Positions 19,847 through 31,837 are shown, counted from the stretch's first letter. The stretch: 64,000 nucleotides of DNA from Nitrospirillum pindoramense (GCF_007827955.1 NZ_VITR01000007.1:186001-250000), one strand, 5' to 3'. Notes: a model not told the origin generated them from the letters alone. Numbers and translations are program-made.

Positions 19847-21232
19847 TCAGTCGAACTGCAGGTCGCTGACGGCGCCACCAACCTCGTGGACAGGCAGCAG
19901 GCCGGCGGCCGTCAGGTCGCCCGCCGCCACCAGCAGGGTGCGGCCAGCGGCGCCGGGGATGCCGGCGGCCTGGGCCAGGGTGGACAGGGCGTCACGCGTC
20001 GGCGCCTGGCTGATGACGCCGTTGCCGTAGATGAGGATGGAGACGGCCAGGGTGCCCGGCCGGCTCTTTTCCACCAGCGCCGCCGCGTTCATCAGGCCGC
20101 GCAGGGTGGAGACGCGGGGGAAGCCGCTGTCGCTGAGGGTGTCGCCCTCCTCCCCCAGCACCCAGTGGCGGCCCACCAGATCCTCAACCCCCACCAGGAT
20201 GGCCAGCGGCATGCCGCGGTGCCGGCCCGTGGCCACGGCCACCAGGCCGCCATCCTGCGGCGTCTGCGGCAGTTGCACGGTGCCGCCCAGGATATGACCC
20301 ACGCTATCCAGCACGGACGCAACGGCCTGGGCCAGCGCCTCCGCCCCCGTGGGCCGCATCAGGCTGGGCCAGGCGCCGAACACCAGGGAAGCGAGGCCGG
20401 CGGTGCCGCCATCGGCCCGGTCGGCTGGCGCGGACGCGGGCGCCCGACGCAGCTTCTCCTCCACCGCGTCCAGCCGACCGGCCAGCGCCTGCACCGCACC
20501 CGTGTCGGGGACGGTCGCCTTCGCGTCGGTCGCCCTGCCCTCGGCCACCTTGCCCTCGGCGGCCGGCGGCGGCAGGGCGGGAACACCACCCCTGACCTGA
20601 TCGCGCAGGTCGCGCACATCCAACTGCGTGGCGCGCACGGCGTTGACGACGCGCAGCAGCGATTCGTGCAGATGGTCGACCAGGTTGTTCAACTGTTCCG
20701 GCAGAGGGCCGGGGGGCAGATCGGGCAGGCGCACGCCGTTCACGGCCTTGGCATGGCTGAGCCAATTCTCCAGCACGCCCACCCGCTGGGTCACGTCCTG
20801 AAGGGTGTTCGACAGCTCGCCGACGCCGCGGGCCAGGCGCTCCGCCTCTTCCGCCGGCCGGCCGGCGTGATGGCTGACCACGCCGGTCAGGTGGGCCACC
20901 CGCTCCCGCAGTTCCTGGATCGACTGTCCCAGCGCGTTGATCCGCATCGTTTCCGGTAGCGAAACGACGGCGGAATGCATGGCCGTCAGGTCATTGCGCA
21001 GGTCACGCAGGCGGCCGCCGACATGCAGCGCCAAGTCGCGGACGATGGATTCAGCGTAATCGAAGGGGTCAACCCCGTCGTCGATCTCCCCCTCGCGCAC
21101 GGCGGCCGGCACGGGAGGCGATGACACCTCGATGTCGGGGGACGGCGCGGCCGGGGTGGCCGGCACGGCGCCGGGGGCTGCCGAACCGGCGTCGCCATCA
21201 GGGCCTGGGGCGTCACGGTGCTCGTCGGTCAT
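19847..21232 (-). CDS. large protein of unknown function with coiled coil and C-terminal globular domain
   Basis: 461 aa from ATG 21232 (the open frame extends 25 codons further). First 50 residues Pro/Ala-rich and acidic, probably disordered. About 60-220 helical with heptad-like spacing (SIQELRERVAHLTGVV, LSNTLQDVTQRVGVLENWL). A linker with DRADG follows. The final 180 residues look like an alpha/beta domain: GGLVAVATGRHRGMPLAILVG, DLVGRHWVLGEEGDTL, AVSILIYGNGVISQAPTRDA. No signal peptide or membrane span. Family not recognised. Probably co-transcribed with the Pro/Ala-rich gene upstream (58 bp gap). Confidence 0.72.
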   Translation of the reverse strand: MTDEHRDAPGPDGDAGSAAPGAVPATPAAPSPDIEVSSPPVPAAVREGEIDDGVDPFDYAESIVRDLALHVGGRLRDLRNDLTAMHSAVVSLPETMRINALGQSIQELRERVAHLTGVVSHHAGRPAEEAERLARGVGELSNTLQDVTQRVGVLENWLSHAKAVNGVRLPDLPPGPLPEQLNNLVDHLHESLLRVVNAVRATQLDVRDLRDQVRGGVPALPPPAAEGKVAEGRATDAKATVPDTGAVQALAGRLDAVEEKLRRAPASAPADRADGGTAGLASLVFGAWPSLMRPTGAEALAQAVASVLDSVGHILGGTVQLPQTPQDGGLVAVATGRHRGMPLAILVGVEDLVGRHWVLGEEGDTLSDSGFPRVSTLRGLMNAAALVEKSRPGTLAVSILIYGNGVISQAPTRDALSTLAQAAGIPGAAGRTLLVAAGDLTAAGLLPVHEVGGAVSDLQFD

Positions 21233-21290
21233 GGCATCGCTCACGAGGATCGGGGAGGGGGGCTGGCGGGCATAGGTGTCACAAGGGGCG

Positions 21291-22469
21291 TCACAACTCG
21301 CCGGCAATCGCTTCTAGCAGACGCGCCCGGCGCTTGTCCGCCTGTTCGCGCGGCATGCGTGGCACGGCCGCGGCCGGACGCCGCGCCACCGGCGGCTGGG
21401 GCGGCGGCACCGGCGCGTCGGAGGAGACACGGGGCGGCGGCACGACCACGGGCGCGGCCAGGGGCGCCGCGCCCTCCGGATTGGAAACGGCGGCGGGGCT
21501 GGGCTTGGGGCCGTGCAGGGTGACACGGGCGGCGGCGACGGGATTGGTGGCCATGCGTGCGCCGCCCGGAACGGTCACGGCCGACACGGTCACGGGCGCG
21601 TGGATCGGTGTCGGGCGGCTGGGGGTGGACAGGGGTTGCGCCGGCAGCGTGCCCGCCACGGCCGAGGCCCGCACCGGCGTCGGCGGCGCCGCGCGCAAGG
21701 ACAAGGCCCCGGGCACCCGGGGGGTGGGCGTGGGTACGGCCCGCATTTCCGCCCGGTCCGCCGGATGGGCATCACGGGTGAGGGCATCGCGCCCCTTGGC
21801 CGCCAGGGTGGTGAACAGCGGGCCCGTGCGCGACGGCTGCGGGCCCGGGGCCGGAGGGGCCGACGCGGGCGGCGCCGGAACCGACAGCGGGGCGGACGCC
21901 GTGGCCGTCATGACCGGCGCTGGCGGGGCCACCGGCGACGAGGCGGCGGATATCTCCGCCTCGCCCCTGGACAGAGGCGGTTTGGATCCAGATGGGCCGG
22001 ATGGGGAGGCTTCGGACGGGGCGGTTGGCCCGCCCTCGCCCGCGGGCTTTCCCCCATCGCCGATATCGCTCAGCAGGCGGCGCAGCGTGGTGGCGCTGGC
22101 GGCGCGCCCGTCCCCCAGCTGGGCCAGGGCCTTGGCGGTCAGGGCCGGGTCGATGCTGATCTGCAGGAAGCCGAACTGCTCGGTCGACAAGGACTGCAGC
22201 TTGCGGACCAGCCCTTCGGCCTGTTCCTCACCCGCGACGTAGCGGCGGATGGTGTCGATGGTGGAGGTGACGACGGCGGCGTCCCGCACCGCACGGGAGG
22301 AAAACACAGGGCTGCGGCCGGCATCGGCGAAGCCGGCCCCGCTTTGACCGTGCCCCCCGTCTGCCCGCAGGGCGCCGCCACTGGCCCCGTCGGCGGAAAG
22401 GACAGCATCCGGCGGAGGCGACGTGTCATCCCCCTTGCCGGCAATCCAGCCCATCACCTTCCGAAACAT
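21291..22469 (-). CDS. Pro/Ala-rich protein of unknown function with small N-terminal helical domain
   Basis: 392 aa from ATG 22469. Starts MFRKVMGWIAGKGDD. A helical segment follows at about residues 55-140 (TSTIDTIRRYVAGEEQAEGL, LSTEQFGFLQISIDPALTAK, TTLRRLLSDIGDG). About 230 residues of Pro/Ala/Thr/Val-rich low-complexity sequence come next, then a short basic-helical end (MPREQADKRRARLLEAIAGE). No transmembrane segment. Such a layout suits a scaffold with sequence-defined ends joined by a flexible tether. No family recognised. First gene of a two-gene unit with the coiled-coil protein downstream. Confidence 0.68.
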   Translation of the reverse strand: MFRKVMGWIAGKGDDTSPPPDAVLSADGASGGALRADGGHGQSGAGFADAGRSPVFSSRAVRDAAVVTSTIDTIRRYVAGEEQAEGLVRKLQSLSTEQFGFLQISIDPALTAKALAQLGDGRAASATTLRRLLSDIGDGGKPAGEGGPTAPSEASPSGPSGSKPPLSRGEAEISAASSPVAPPAPVMTATASAPLSVPAPPASAPPAPGPQPSRTGPLFTTLAAKGRDALTRDAHPADRAEMRAVPTPTPRVPGALSLRAAPPTPVRASAVAGTLPAQPLSTPSRPTPIHAPVTVSAVTVPGGARMATNPVAAARVTLHGPKPSPAAVSNPEGAAPLAAPVVVPPPRVSSDAPVPPPQPPVARRPAAAVPRMPREQADKRRARLLEAIAGEL

Positions 22470-23050
22470 GCCACCCTGCCCCCTGCAAGAGACCGGAATT
22501 ATGACCCCACGGGTCCCGGCACGGCAAACGGTTTGCACCGGCCGCGAGTTCTCGACGGACTAATGGTTACCACGGCCGATCCGGCCGATTCAATTTCTAC
22601 CCCCGGCGAATTCTTCCGGCGCTTGTGCCCTGTAATGCAAGAAAAAAGGCACCCTTCACACGACCGCATCCCATTTCCCCGGGGCTCTCGCGACAAACGC
22701 CGACCAACAACCGCTGATTGACGGCCTCGACCGAGCCTTTCCACTTGCGCCGGCGGCGCTGACGAAGGCTGGGCGGAGAGGGGTGTTTAAAATTTTACAG
22801 ATCTTTTCTGATCTTTAATTACGCAAGGGATTCGCAAATGTGATTGGCCAATTTCCGCCGCCGTCGTACAGTCGGCCCCGGGGATTTCGCATGGAAATTG
22901 ACGGGTTCAGGGCCGACCGCGGCCTTCACCGGGCGGCATCGCCCCCCGGCACCCGCATCCCATGGCAGTAGACCCTTCCGGCACCGGGACGCTGGGGGGA
23001 TCATCCCCGAATGGACCAACACCCGGAACAGACCACGGGGAATACCGGAC
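22470..23050. other. intergenic region ahead of the hybrid kinase
   Basis: 581 bp. Includes an AT-rich patch (22787-22830, with AAAATTTTACAG and the small hairpin AGATC-N6-GATCT at 22799-22814) likely to carry the kinase promoter. The kinase frame is open through 22844-23050 but the encoded stretch is Arg/Pro-rich and lacks ATG. No other gene seen. Confidence 0.45.
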
Positions 23051-25330
23051 GTGCGGCGCTTGGAACCGGGATTGCGGCGATGGACCGGCCCGCTGATCGG
23101 CGGCCCTGCCACCGACCCCCTGGAAGCGCTGGGCGACCGCGCCCCGACCATTGCCCGCCCGCTGCTGGTCGAACTGGGCCAGCTTATCCTGATGGCGCTG
23201 AACCATCGCGATGATGTCTGGCTGCTGCCCCTGCTGACGGTCGTCGTCGCCGGCGGAATCGCCACGTGGGCGCCCTGGCCGGCCGTCGTCGTCTGGTCAC
23301 TGCTGTCGATCGGGGCGGCGGGCATATCGCAACTGGTGTTCCAGCGTTTCCTGGTCCGGGCCAACAGCCTGACCGATCCGCGTCCCTGGTTGTGGGTGCT
23401 GGCCGCCGCGCGCTTCGCCACGTCCGCGGTGTGGGGCCTGCTGCCCCTGTTCGCCTGGCCCGACCATGACTTGGCCGGTCGATGCTTGCTGATGCTTATC
23501 ATGGGCACGGCCATGGCGCTGCGCACCTGTGGAACGATACCGCATCCCTTGATGCTGGGTTTGCAAATGGTGCCGCCGGCCCTGGCGCTGCTGGTCCTGG
23601 CCGGCGCCACGCTGGCCGAGGAAAGCGGCACGGCACGGGGCGGGGCCCCCGGTATGGCCCTGGTTCTGGGCAGCCTGCTCTATTCGGTGTTCATCTACCG
23701 GATGGGCCGCCAGATCTGCCGACGCATGCGCCATATGCTGGAGATGCAGCTGGACCTCGCCGCCGCCAAGCGGGCGGCCGACCAGGCCAACGACGCCAAG
23801 TCCGGCTTCCTGGCCACGCTGAGCCATGAAATCCGCACCCCCATGACCGGCATCCTGGGCCTGACCCAATTGCTGCTGGAAACGGGGCTGTCCATGCGAC
23901 AGCGCGACTACGTCCGCACCGTGCACGAGTCGGGCGAATCGCTGTTGGCCATCCTGAATGACGTGCTGGACCTGTCGAAGGTGGAGGCTGGCAAGCTGGA
24001 GATAGACCAACGCCCCTTCGACACGGCCGCGCTGCTGGACGGGGTGCTGAAACTGATGGTCGGCCGCGCGGCGGAGAAGGGGCTGGACCTGCAGCTGCGC
24101 ACCAGCCAGGCCTTTCCCGCGCGGCTGATGGGCGATCCGTTGCGCCTGCGCCAGGTGCTGCTGAACCTGGTGGGGAACGCCATCAAGTTCACCGACCGTG
24201 GCTGGGTGCGCATCAGCGCCTCCGCCGACCGCCTGGACGACGGACGCATGCAATTCGGCATTATCGTGTCGGACACCGGGATGGGGGTGCCCGAGGCGTC
24301 ACAGGGGCGCCTGTTCGAAACCTTCAGCCAGGCCAGTGTCGAGGTCACGCGCCGCTATGGCGGCAGCGGGCTGGGCCTGGCCATCGCCAAGCGCCTGGTC
24401 CAGGCCATGGGGGGCGAGATCGGCTTTCGCAGCCGCCCGGGCAACGGCAGCCATTTCTGGTTCACCATTCCAACCGCTGAGCCCGAAGATGAGGTGGCCA
24501 TCGCCCGGAATACCGACGCCCCGCCCCTGTGCCTGCCCCCCCTGGCCGTCCTGGTGGTTGAGGATGTGACCGCCAACCAGGTCGTGCTGGATGCCCTGTT
24601 GCGGGCACGGGGACACGCGGTCACCGTGGTGGCCGATGGCGCCGCCGCCGTCCGCCTCGTGGCGCAGGGCCGCTTCGACCTGGTGCTGATGGACATGCAG
24701 TTGCCGGGCATCGACGGGCTGGAGGCGACCCGCCGCATCCGCGCCCTGCCGGACGGCAGCCGCGCGCGCGTCCCGGTGGTGGCCACCACCGCCAACACCG
24801 ATGCGACCGACGGCGACCACTGCCTGGCGGCGGGCATGGATGGCTTCGTCACCAAGCCCATCCGCCCCGACGCCTTGGTCGAGGCCATGCACAAGGCGTG
24901 GACCGCCCGGGGCACCCATGTCTGGCCGAGCGCCGAGCCCGACGCGGCGGATGCCGTTCTGGACGCGCGGCAGATCGAGACCGTGGCCCAAGCCATCGGC
25001 GCCCAGGATATGCCGGAGTTCATCACGATCACCGCGCGTACCCTGGTCGAAACGGCGGATCGTTTCGTGGAGAAGGTGGTGGCCGGCGATCTTCCGGGCG
25101 CCGGCCAGGCGGTCCACACCCTTTACGGCGTCGCCGCCAACGTCGGCCTCAGCGGCCTGTCGGCCGAGGCGCGACGGGCGCAGCAAGCCCTGCGCGACGA
25201 TCCGCCGGAAATTCAGCGCGCCCTGGCCGGCACCCTGCGAAGCAATGCCGAGCAGGCGGCGGCGGCCTTGGCCGACTGGCTGGGGGAATGGCTGGGCAGC
25301 CAGCGCCCCGCCGACAGCGCCGTGGCCTGA
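23051..25330 (+). CDS. membrane hybrid sensor histidine kinase (HisKA-HATPase-REC-Hpt)
   Basis: 759 aa if started at GTG 23051; the start is uncertain because no in-frame ATG precedes 23192. Order: N-terminal membrane region with about five or six spans (residues 55-220, [13 protein letters not shown] onward), HisKA with SHEIRTPM (His about 259), HATPase motifs ([33 protein letters not shown]), receiver domain with VVEDVTANQ and phospho-Asp about 548 in [10 protein letters not shown], then an Hpt-like end with His about 689 ([12 protein letters not shown]). A four-step phosphorelay in one chain, with no separate output domain; the output partner is not adjacent. Input through the membrane region; ligand unknown. 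Confidence 0.88.
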   Translation: MRRLEPGLRRWTGPLIGGPATDPLEALGDRAPTIARPLLVELGQLILMALNHRDDVWLLPLLTVVVAGGIATWAPWPAVVVWSLLSIGAAGISQLVFQRFLVRANSLTDPRPWLWVLAAARFATSAVWGLLPLFAWPDHDLAGRCLLMLIMGTAMALRTCGTIPHPLMLGLQMVPPALALLVLAGATLAEESGTARGGAPGMALVLGSLLYSVFIYRMGRQICRRMRHMLEMQLDLAAAKRAADQANDAKSGFLATLSHEIRTPMTGILGLTQLLLETGLSMRQRDYVRTVHESGESLLAILNDVLDLSKVEAGKLEIDQRPFDTAALLDGVLKLMVGRAAEKGLDLQLRTSQAFPARLMGDPLRLRQVLLNLVGNAIKFTDRGWVRISASADRLDDGRMQFGIIVSDTGMGVPEASQGRLFETFSQASVEVTRRYGGSGLGLAIAKRLVQAMGGEIGFRSRPGNGSHFWFTIPTAEPEDEVAIARNTDAPPLCLPPLAVLVVEDVTANQVVLDALLRARGHAVTVVADGAAAVRLVAQGRFDLVLMDMQLPGIDGLEATRRIRALPDGSRARVPVVATTANTDATDGDHCLAAGMDGFVTKPIRPDALVEAMHKAWTARGTHVWPSAEPDAADAVLDARQIETVAQAIGAQDMPEFITITARTLVETADRFVEKVVAGDLPGAGQAVHTLYGVAANVGLSGLSAEARRAQQALRDDPPEIQRALAGTLRSNAEQAAAALADWLGEWLGSQRPADSAVA

Positions 25331-25349
25331 GACGCGCCCCGGGATGCGA

Positions 25350-25375
25350 AAGGCCCCGGATCGCTCCGGGGCCTT
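25350..25375. terminator. bidirectional terminator hairpin
   Basis: Perfect 11-bp inverted repeat AAGGCCCCGGA / TCCGGGGCCTT with a 4-nt loop, between the kinase and the convergent sigma operon. Confidence 0.78.
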
Positions 25376-25390
25376 GGCGGTGGGATGGGG

Positions 25391-26074
25391 TCAGTGCGGG
25401 GCCACCGGTGTGGCGGTCGGCGCCCGGGGCGTCAGGGGGATGCCCCCGGGATTGGCGGGCGTCACCGCCGGATTGCCGGCCGGGCCGGGCCCATCGGCGC
25501 CATCATCCGGCGGCGGCGGTCCGTCCGGGAAGGGGGGATGGTCGAAGCGGCCGTCACCACGGCCATCCGGTCCCCGCCCTTCCGGACCCCGGCCATCCGG
25601 ATGGGGCCCATGCATGCCCCCCAGGATGAAGGGGGCCTTCAGCTCCGACAACTTCTTGCGGCCTTCCGGCGACATCTTGGACAGGACGTCGATCAGCGCC
25701 GCCTGGCGCGACGCCTCGAAGGCGCGGCGGCTATCGGCGACCTTCTGCAGGGCGGCGGCGAAGGCCTGGGCGTCGAAGGTGTCGGCCGCAAGCAGGGGCT
25801 GGATTTCGGCCCAGCTTTCGCGGGCCTGCTTCTCCAGCGCCTTGAAATCGGCGCGGTCGGGCGCCATGGCCTTCTGCAACAGCTCGGCATCGGCCGGCGG
25901 CAGGATGTCGGCCAGGGGACGCGGGCGATAGTTCAGGCCCGGCGCGGGCTCGCGGCCCGGCCCGCCGTCATGATGCCCCAACAAGTGGGGGATGAAGGTG
26001 CCGGCCAGGAACAGGTTCATACCGACCGACGCGATCAGCAGGGGCCCACGCCACCGGCTGGAAAACACACTCAT
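25391..26074 (-). CDS. periplasmic heavy-metal-sensor-like protein (CnrX/Spy type)
   Basis: 227 aa. An N-terminal membrane anchor or uncleaved signal (LLIASVGMNLFLAGTFIPHLLG), then a periplasmic four-helix-type region at about 50-150 (ADAELLQKAMAPDRADFKAL ... ALIDVLSKMSPEGRKKLSEL), which matches the metal-resistance/Spy-like fold; the MSPEGRKKL step corresponds to the LTPEQR-like motif. The last 80 residues are Gly/Pro/Asp-rich and disordered. Last gene of a three-gene unit after an ECF sigma and a probable anti-sigma, with its start overlapping the anti-sigma stop (ATGA). By analogy with CnrX it may sense metal or envelope stress; inferred. Confidence 0.76.
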   Translation of the reverse strand: MSVFSSRWRGPLLIASVGMNLFLAGTFIPHLLGHHDGGPGREPAPGLNYRPRPLADILPPADAELLQKAMAPDRADFKALEKQARESWAEIQPLLAADTFDAQAFAAALQKVADSRRAFEASRQAALIDVLSKMSPEGRKKLSELKAPFILGGMHGPHPDGRGPEGRGPDGRGDGRFDHPPFPDGPPPPDDGADGPGPAGNPAVTPANPGGIPLTPRAPTATPVAPH

Positions 26075-26628
26075 CGCGCGTGGGTCTCCACCGTGTAAGA
26101 GGTGAACAGCAGGCTGGGCATGTCCGTGACATCGGCCTGCGCCGTCTCCACCGTTCCCGCCGTCTGGGCCACGGTTTCAGACATCGGCAGGGTGGCGGCG
26201 GGCATGGTCATGACGCCCACCATGATGCCGGCCGCCGTGGCACCGGCCAGCCAACCGGCCTGGGGCGCCCGGACGCTCAGCCACGACAGGGCCGCGCGCA
26301 CCACGTCGAAGGGCGACGGCAGGAAGGTGTCCAGCCGGCGCGGCGCGGCCTTGGCCGCCGGTACGGCCATCGCATCCAGCCGCGCCAGCGCGCCGGCCAC
26401 CACGCTATCCACCCGGGTGGCCGAAATCTCCGGCTCCGCCACCAGTGACAGCAGCGCGTCCAGCCGCGCCTCGTTCACCACCAGCTCATGCGCCTCACCG
26501 TCCGCGGCCAGGGCACGCACCGCCGCGGCCCGGCGATCCGCCGGCCAGCGGGCGGGGTTGCCGCCGTAAACCGCGGTGAGCGCCGCGATATCCTCCACGT
26601 CCACCGTGGACCATTCCCTGTCAGCCAT
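26071..26628 (-). CDS. probable membrane anti-sigma factor
   Basis: 185 aa. N-terminal cytoplasmic helical part (VEDIAALTAVYGGNPARWPA, DEAHELV-like region), a single membrane span at about residues 130-155 (WLAGATAAGIMVGVMTMPA), and a short periplasmic tail. It lies 10 bp after the ECF sigma gene and overlaps the CnrX-like gene by 4 bp, the usual place for an anti-sigma factor. No zinc-binding HxxxCxxC motif is present, so it is not a ZAS-type anti-sigma. Role inferred from context and topology. Confidence 0.68.
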   Translation of the reverse strand: MADREWSTVDVEDIAALTAVYGGNPARWPADRRAAAVRALAADGEAHELVVNEARLDALLSLVAEPEISATRVDSVVAGALARLDAMAVPAAKAAPRRLDTFLPSPFDVVRAALSWLSVRAPQAGWLAGATAAGIMVGVMTMPAATLPMSETVAQTAGTVETAQADVTDMPSLLFTSYTVETHAR

Positions 26629-26638
26629 GACCAACCCC

Positions 26639-27361
26639 CTAGACCTCACCCGTATCCTGAACCACACCGGACAGGCGCGCCCGCAACGCGCGCCGGGCCC
26701 GGGCCAACAGCGATTCCACCGCCGAAACAGAGAGGGAAAGGATTTGCGCAGCGTCGGCGGCGCTGCGTTCCTCGTAATAGCAGAGCGTGACGGCCAACCG
26801 CTGCCGTTCCGGCAACTCCGCCAATGCCTGCGACACCAATTTGGCCGTCTGTTGCCGCGCCATCACATTCACCGCGGATGGCGTCGGGTCAGGCGGCTCG
26901 GGTATTCCTTCCAGCCCGGCGAAGGCGGGACGCCGCCGCCGGTCCACACATAAATTCACCACCACGCGGTGCAGCCAAGTGGAAAACCGGGCGCGGCCAT
27001 CGGGAATCCAGTTCTTGGCCCCCGTCCACACCCGAAGCAAGGCCTCCTGCACCACCTCATCCGCGTCGGCCGCGTTGCCCAGGATGCGCTGGGCCAGCTT
27101 CATGGCCTTGGGCGCATGGCGGGCGGCCAGCAGGGCGAAAGCCTGGCGGTCCCCCTGGGCGATGCGCGCCAGCAAGGCGTCATCCCCCGGTTCCGGCAGG
27201 GAGCCGCCCGGAATGGACGCGGATAGGGCCCCGGACCTGGTCCGGGACGCGGCGATGTCAGCGGCCGAGGCTGCGCCGATGCGCGGCTCCGGCTGGACGG
27301 ATTCGTCCATCAGTTCCCCTGAAGAGTGACCCGGGACGTCTATGTCGCGAAGTGCATACAT
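26639..27361 (-). CDS. ECF-family RNA polymerase sigma factor
   Basis: 240 aa. Sigma region 2 at about 75-145 (LAQRILGNAADADEVVQEAL, RVWTGAKNW, FSTWLHRVVVNLCVDRRRR) and region 4 at about 175-235 (LPERQRLAVTLCYYEERSAA, SVSAVESLLARARRALRARL). An unusually long N-terminal extension of about 60 residues precedes region 2; an internal ATG at 27310 could shorten it. Start 27361 has AAGGGG at good spacing. First gene of the sigma / anti-sigma / metal-sensor-like operon, divergent from maeB. The promoter it recognises cannot be told from sequence alone. Confidence 0.9.
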   Translation of the reverse strand: MYALRDIDVPGHSSGELMDESVQPEPRIGAASAADIAASRTRSGALSASIPGGSLPEPGDDALLARIAQGDRQAFALLAARHAPKAMKLAQRILGNAADADEVVQEALLRVWTGAKNWIPDGRARFSTWLHRVVVNLCVDRRRRPAFAGLEGIPEPPDPTPSAVNVMARQQTAKLVSQALAELPERQRLAVTLCYYEERSAADAAQILSLSVSAVESLLARARRALRARLSGVVQDTGEV

Positions 27362-27727
27362 GACCCCTTATACGGACCGCGGGCAATGCCCTGTCGGTAA
27401 GGTTGTCAAATAAAATCCGGCCTGGTCGAGACGGGATACCGTCTGCGGGGCGTAAAAGGATAGTCACGGGGACGGTCCTGCCCCAAACCGCCGATCCCGT
27501 CGACGCCGGCCACGCCAGCCCCGATACGGCGTGGCCGACCGGATGCGCGCCCCCGCACGCATCCCGGCGCCGCCCCCGACCTACCGCGATTGCAGCCCCG
27601 CCCGCGGAACAGAGGTCGGGGGCGGATTTGCCCGTGACCCCGGCCGGACCGCTCGGCTACCATCGCGCGCAATAATTGAAGGGCCGGCAACAAGACCGGA
27701 CCCGCAAACGCGGTGGAGAGAGAACGT
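27362..27727. promoter_or_regulatory. divergent region with three consecutive hairpins upstream of maeB
   Basis: 366 bp between the sigma gene and maeB. Three inverted repeats in a row: GGCCACGCC / GGCGTGGCC (27508-27536), GGATGCG / CGCATCC (27541-27564), and a 13-bp CCGCCCCCGACCT / AGGTCGGGGGCGG (27570-27625) with a further CCGCG/CGCGG inside its loop. They end 102 nt before the maeB start. Could be a structured leader, an attenuator or an operator array. Confidence 0.5.
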
Positions 27728-30013
<2,286 letters not shown>

Positions 30014-30052
30014 GGAAATCGGCCGCATCGATAGTTTATCCAGTATACAGAT

Positions 30053-30138
30053 GGCGCGGGTTCAGGCCCGCGCCGGTACGCAAATAAAAGCGGGCCGCGG
30101 ACAGATGGTCGCACCACCGGATGCCGCGGCCTTTTCTT
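30053..30138 (+). terminator. tandem hairpins after maeB
   Basis: First GGCGCGGG / CCCGCGCC (30053-30074). Second GGCCGCGG (30093-30100) / CCGCGGCC (30124-30131) followed by TTTTCTT, a good intrinsic terminator. The remaining bases up to phoR hold no gene and no Pho box that I could see. Confidence 0.72.
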
Positions 30139-30313
30139 ATCAGGCGGGGCCGGTCGTGAGCCGGGCCCGGAATTAAACTTCCATGACGTGGGTTCCGCGC
30201 GCATTTCTTGCGCTATGTTCGAGGCAATGACCGGGGCGATGAACGGGGCGGTACGATTTTGACCTGGCCTGTTTGGCCGGTCTCGCCGGAATCAGCATGG
30301 GTGGGTTAGGGAG

Positions 30314-31837
30314 ATGAGTCGTTTGGAAGCGCGTCCCGATCGTTTCGTGGCCATCGCCGTGCTGATGCTGGCGCCGACGGGCGCACTGCTGGCGGCGCTG
30401 GTTCTGTCCGGGCGTCTCCACCCCTTGCTGGCGCTGGGCGCCTTTGTCCTGGTGGCGGCCGTCACCGCCGTGGCCCGGCATCTGGTGTTGCGCGACAGCC
30501 GGCTGATCGCCGCCTATCTCGACCAGGTGCGTGACCGGCGCACCCCCCTGGCGCCGCCCCTGGCACGCACCCTGACGGGCGCCGCCCTGCTGGAGGACAT
30601 CGCCCACCTGCACCAGAATTGGCTGCGCCACCGCGAGGAGATCGAGCACCGCCTGGCCGCCGACGAAGCGGTGGTGGAAGCCCTGCACGACCCCCTGATG
30701 CTGGTCGACGCCAAGCGCAAGGTGGGGCGCGCCAACAGCGCCGCCCGCGCCTTGTTCGGCGACCGCATGCTGAACCGCGACCTGGCGGTCAGCGTGCGCA
30801 ACCCCGACGTGCTGGCGGCGGTGGATGCGGTGCTGGCGGGGGGCGAAAGCCGGCGGGTGGAATTCACCCTGCCCCTGCCGGTGGAACGGGTGCTGGAGGT
30901 GCGGGTCACCCCCTTCCAGCCCGCGGCGGAGGATGGCGCGGACGAACGCGAGATCACCGCCATCATCACCCTGCACGACATCACCGCCATCAAGCGGTCG
31001 GAACAGATGCGGGCCGACTTCGTGGCCAACGCCAGCCATGAGCTGCGCACGCCGCTATCCACCCTGGTGGGCTTCATCGAGACCCTGCGCGGCCCGGCCC
31101 GCGACGACGCCGACGCCCGCGACCGCTTCCTGGCCATCATGCAGGAGCAGGCCGGCCGCATGTCGCGCCTGGTGATGGACCTTTTGTCCCTGTCGCGCAT
31201 CGAGCTGGACGAGCACACCCACCCCACCGGCGAAACCAACGTCGCCCAGTTGGTGCAGAGCGTGGTCGCCATGCTGGAGCTGAAGGCGGCGGCCCGCAAG
31301 ATCACCATCAAGGTGCAGGGCGGCGAGGATCTGCCGCGCGTGCAGGGGGACGAGGACCAACTGACCCAGGTGTTCCAGAACCTGATCGACAACGCCATCA
31401 AGTATGGCCGCGAGCAGACGGACGTGGTGGTGACGCTGGAGCGGGCGGACGCGCCGCCGGCACCGGGCGCCACCGGCATCCGCGCCCGCCAGGCGTCGCC
31501 CCAGAAGGTGGCCGGCATCAAGGTGTCGGTGACCGACAAGGGCGATGGCATCGCCCGCACGCACCTGCCCCGCCTGACGGAACGCTTTTACCGCGTGGAC
31601 GCCGCCCGCAGCCGCGCCCTGGGCGGCACCGGCCTGGGACTGGCCATCGTGAAGCACATCGTGAACCGCCATCGCGGGCGCCTGACCATCGACAGCGAGG
31701 TGGGCAAGGGCAGCACCTTCACCGTGCACCTGCCGGGGGCGGAGAAGCCCAGCGAGAAGGCGCGCGAAAAGGGGGAAAAGTCGCTCACTCAATCCGCCCC
31801 GAATCTGTCACACGAAGGCGGTCGCGGCGCCGCCTGA
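30314..31837 (+). CDS. phoR: phosphate regulon sensor histidine kinase PhoR
   Basis: 507 aa. Two N-terminal membrane segments (about 12-33 and 37-58), a PAS-like region (about 105-220, EALHDPLMLVDAKRKVGRAN), HisKA with NASHELRTPLSTLVGF (His about 242), then HATPase (NLIDNAIKYG, DKGDGIARTHLPRLTERFYR, GGTGLGLAIVKHIVNRH). The PhoR-type short membrane anchor and the phoU/phoB neighbours fix the identity. Phosphorylates PhoB under phosphate limitation. Start has GGGAG directly upstream. In many relatives pstSCAB lies between phoR and phoU; here that place is only 238 bp of non-coding DNA. Confidence 0.93.
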   Translation: MSRLEARPDRFVAIAVLMLAPTGALLAALVLSGRLHPLLALGAFVLVAAVTAVARHLVLRDSRLIAAYLDQVRDRRTPLAPPLARTLTGAALLEDIAHLHQNWLRHREEIEHRLAADEAVVEALHDPLMLVDAKRKVGRANSAARALFGDRMLNRDLAVSVRNPDVLAAVDAVLAGGESRRVEFTLPLPVERVLEVRVTPFQPAAEDGADEREITAIITLHDITAIKRSEQMRADFVANASHELRTPLSTLVGFIETLRGPARDDADARDRFLAIMQEQAGRMSRLVMDLLSLSRIELDEHTHPTGETNVAQLVQSVVAMLELKAAARKITIKVQGGEDLPRVQGDEDQLTQVFQNLIDNAIKYGREQTDVVVTLERADAPPAPGATGIRARQASPQKVAGIKVSVTDKGDGIARTHLPRLTERFYRVDAARSRALGGTGLGLAIVKHIVNRHRGRLTIDSEVGKGSTFTVHLPGAEKPSEKAREKGEKSLTQSAPNLSHEGGRGAA

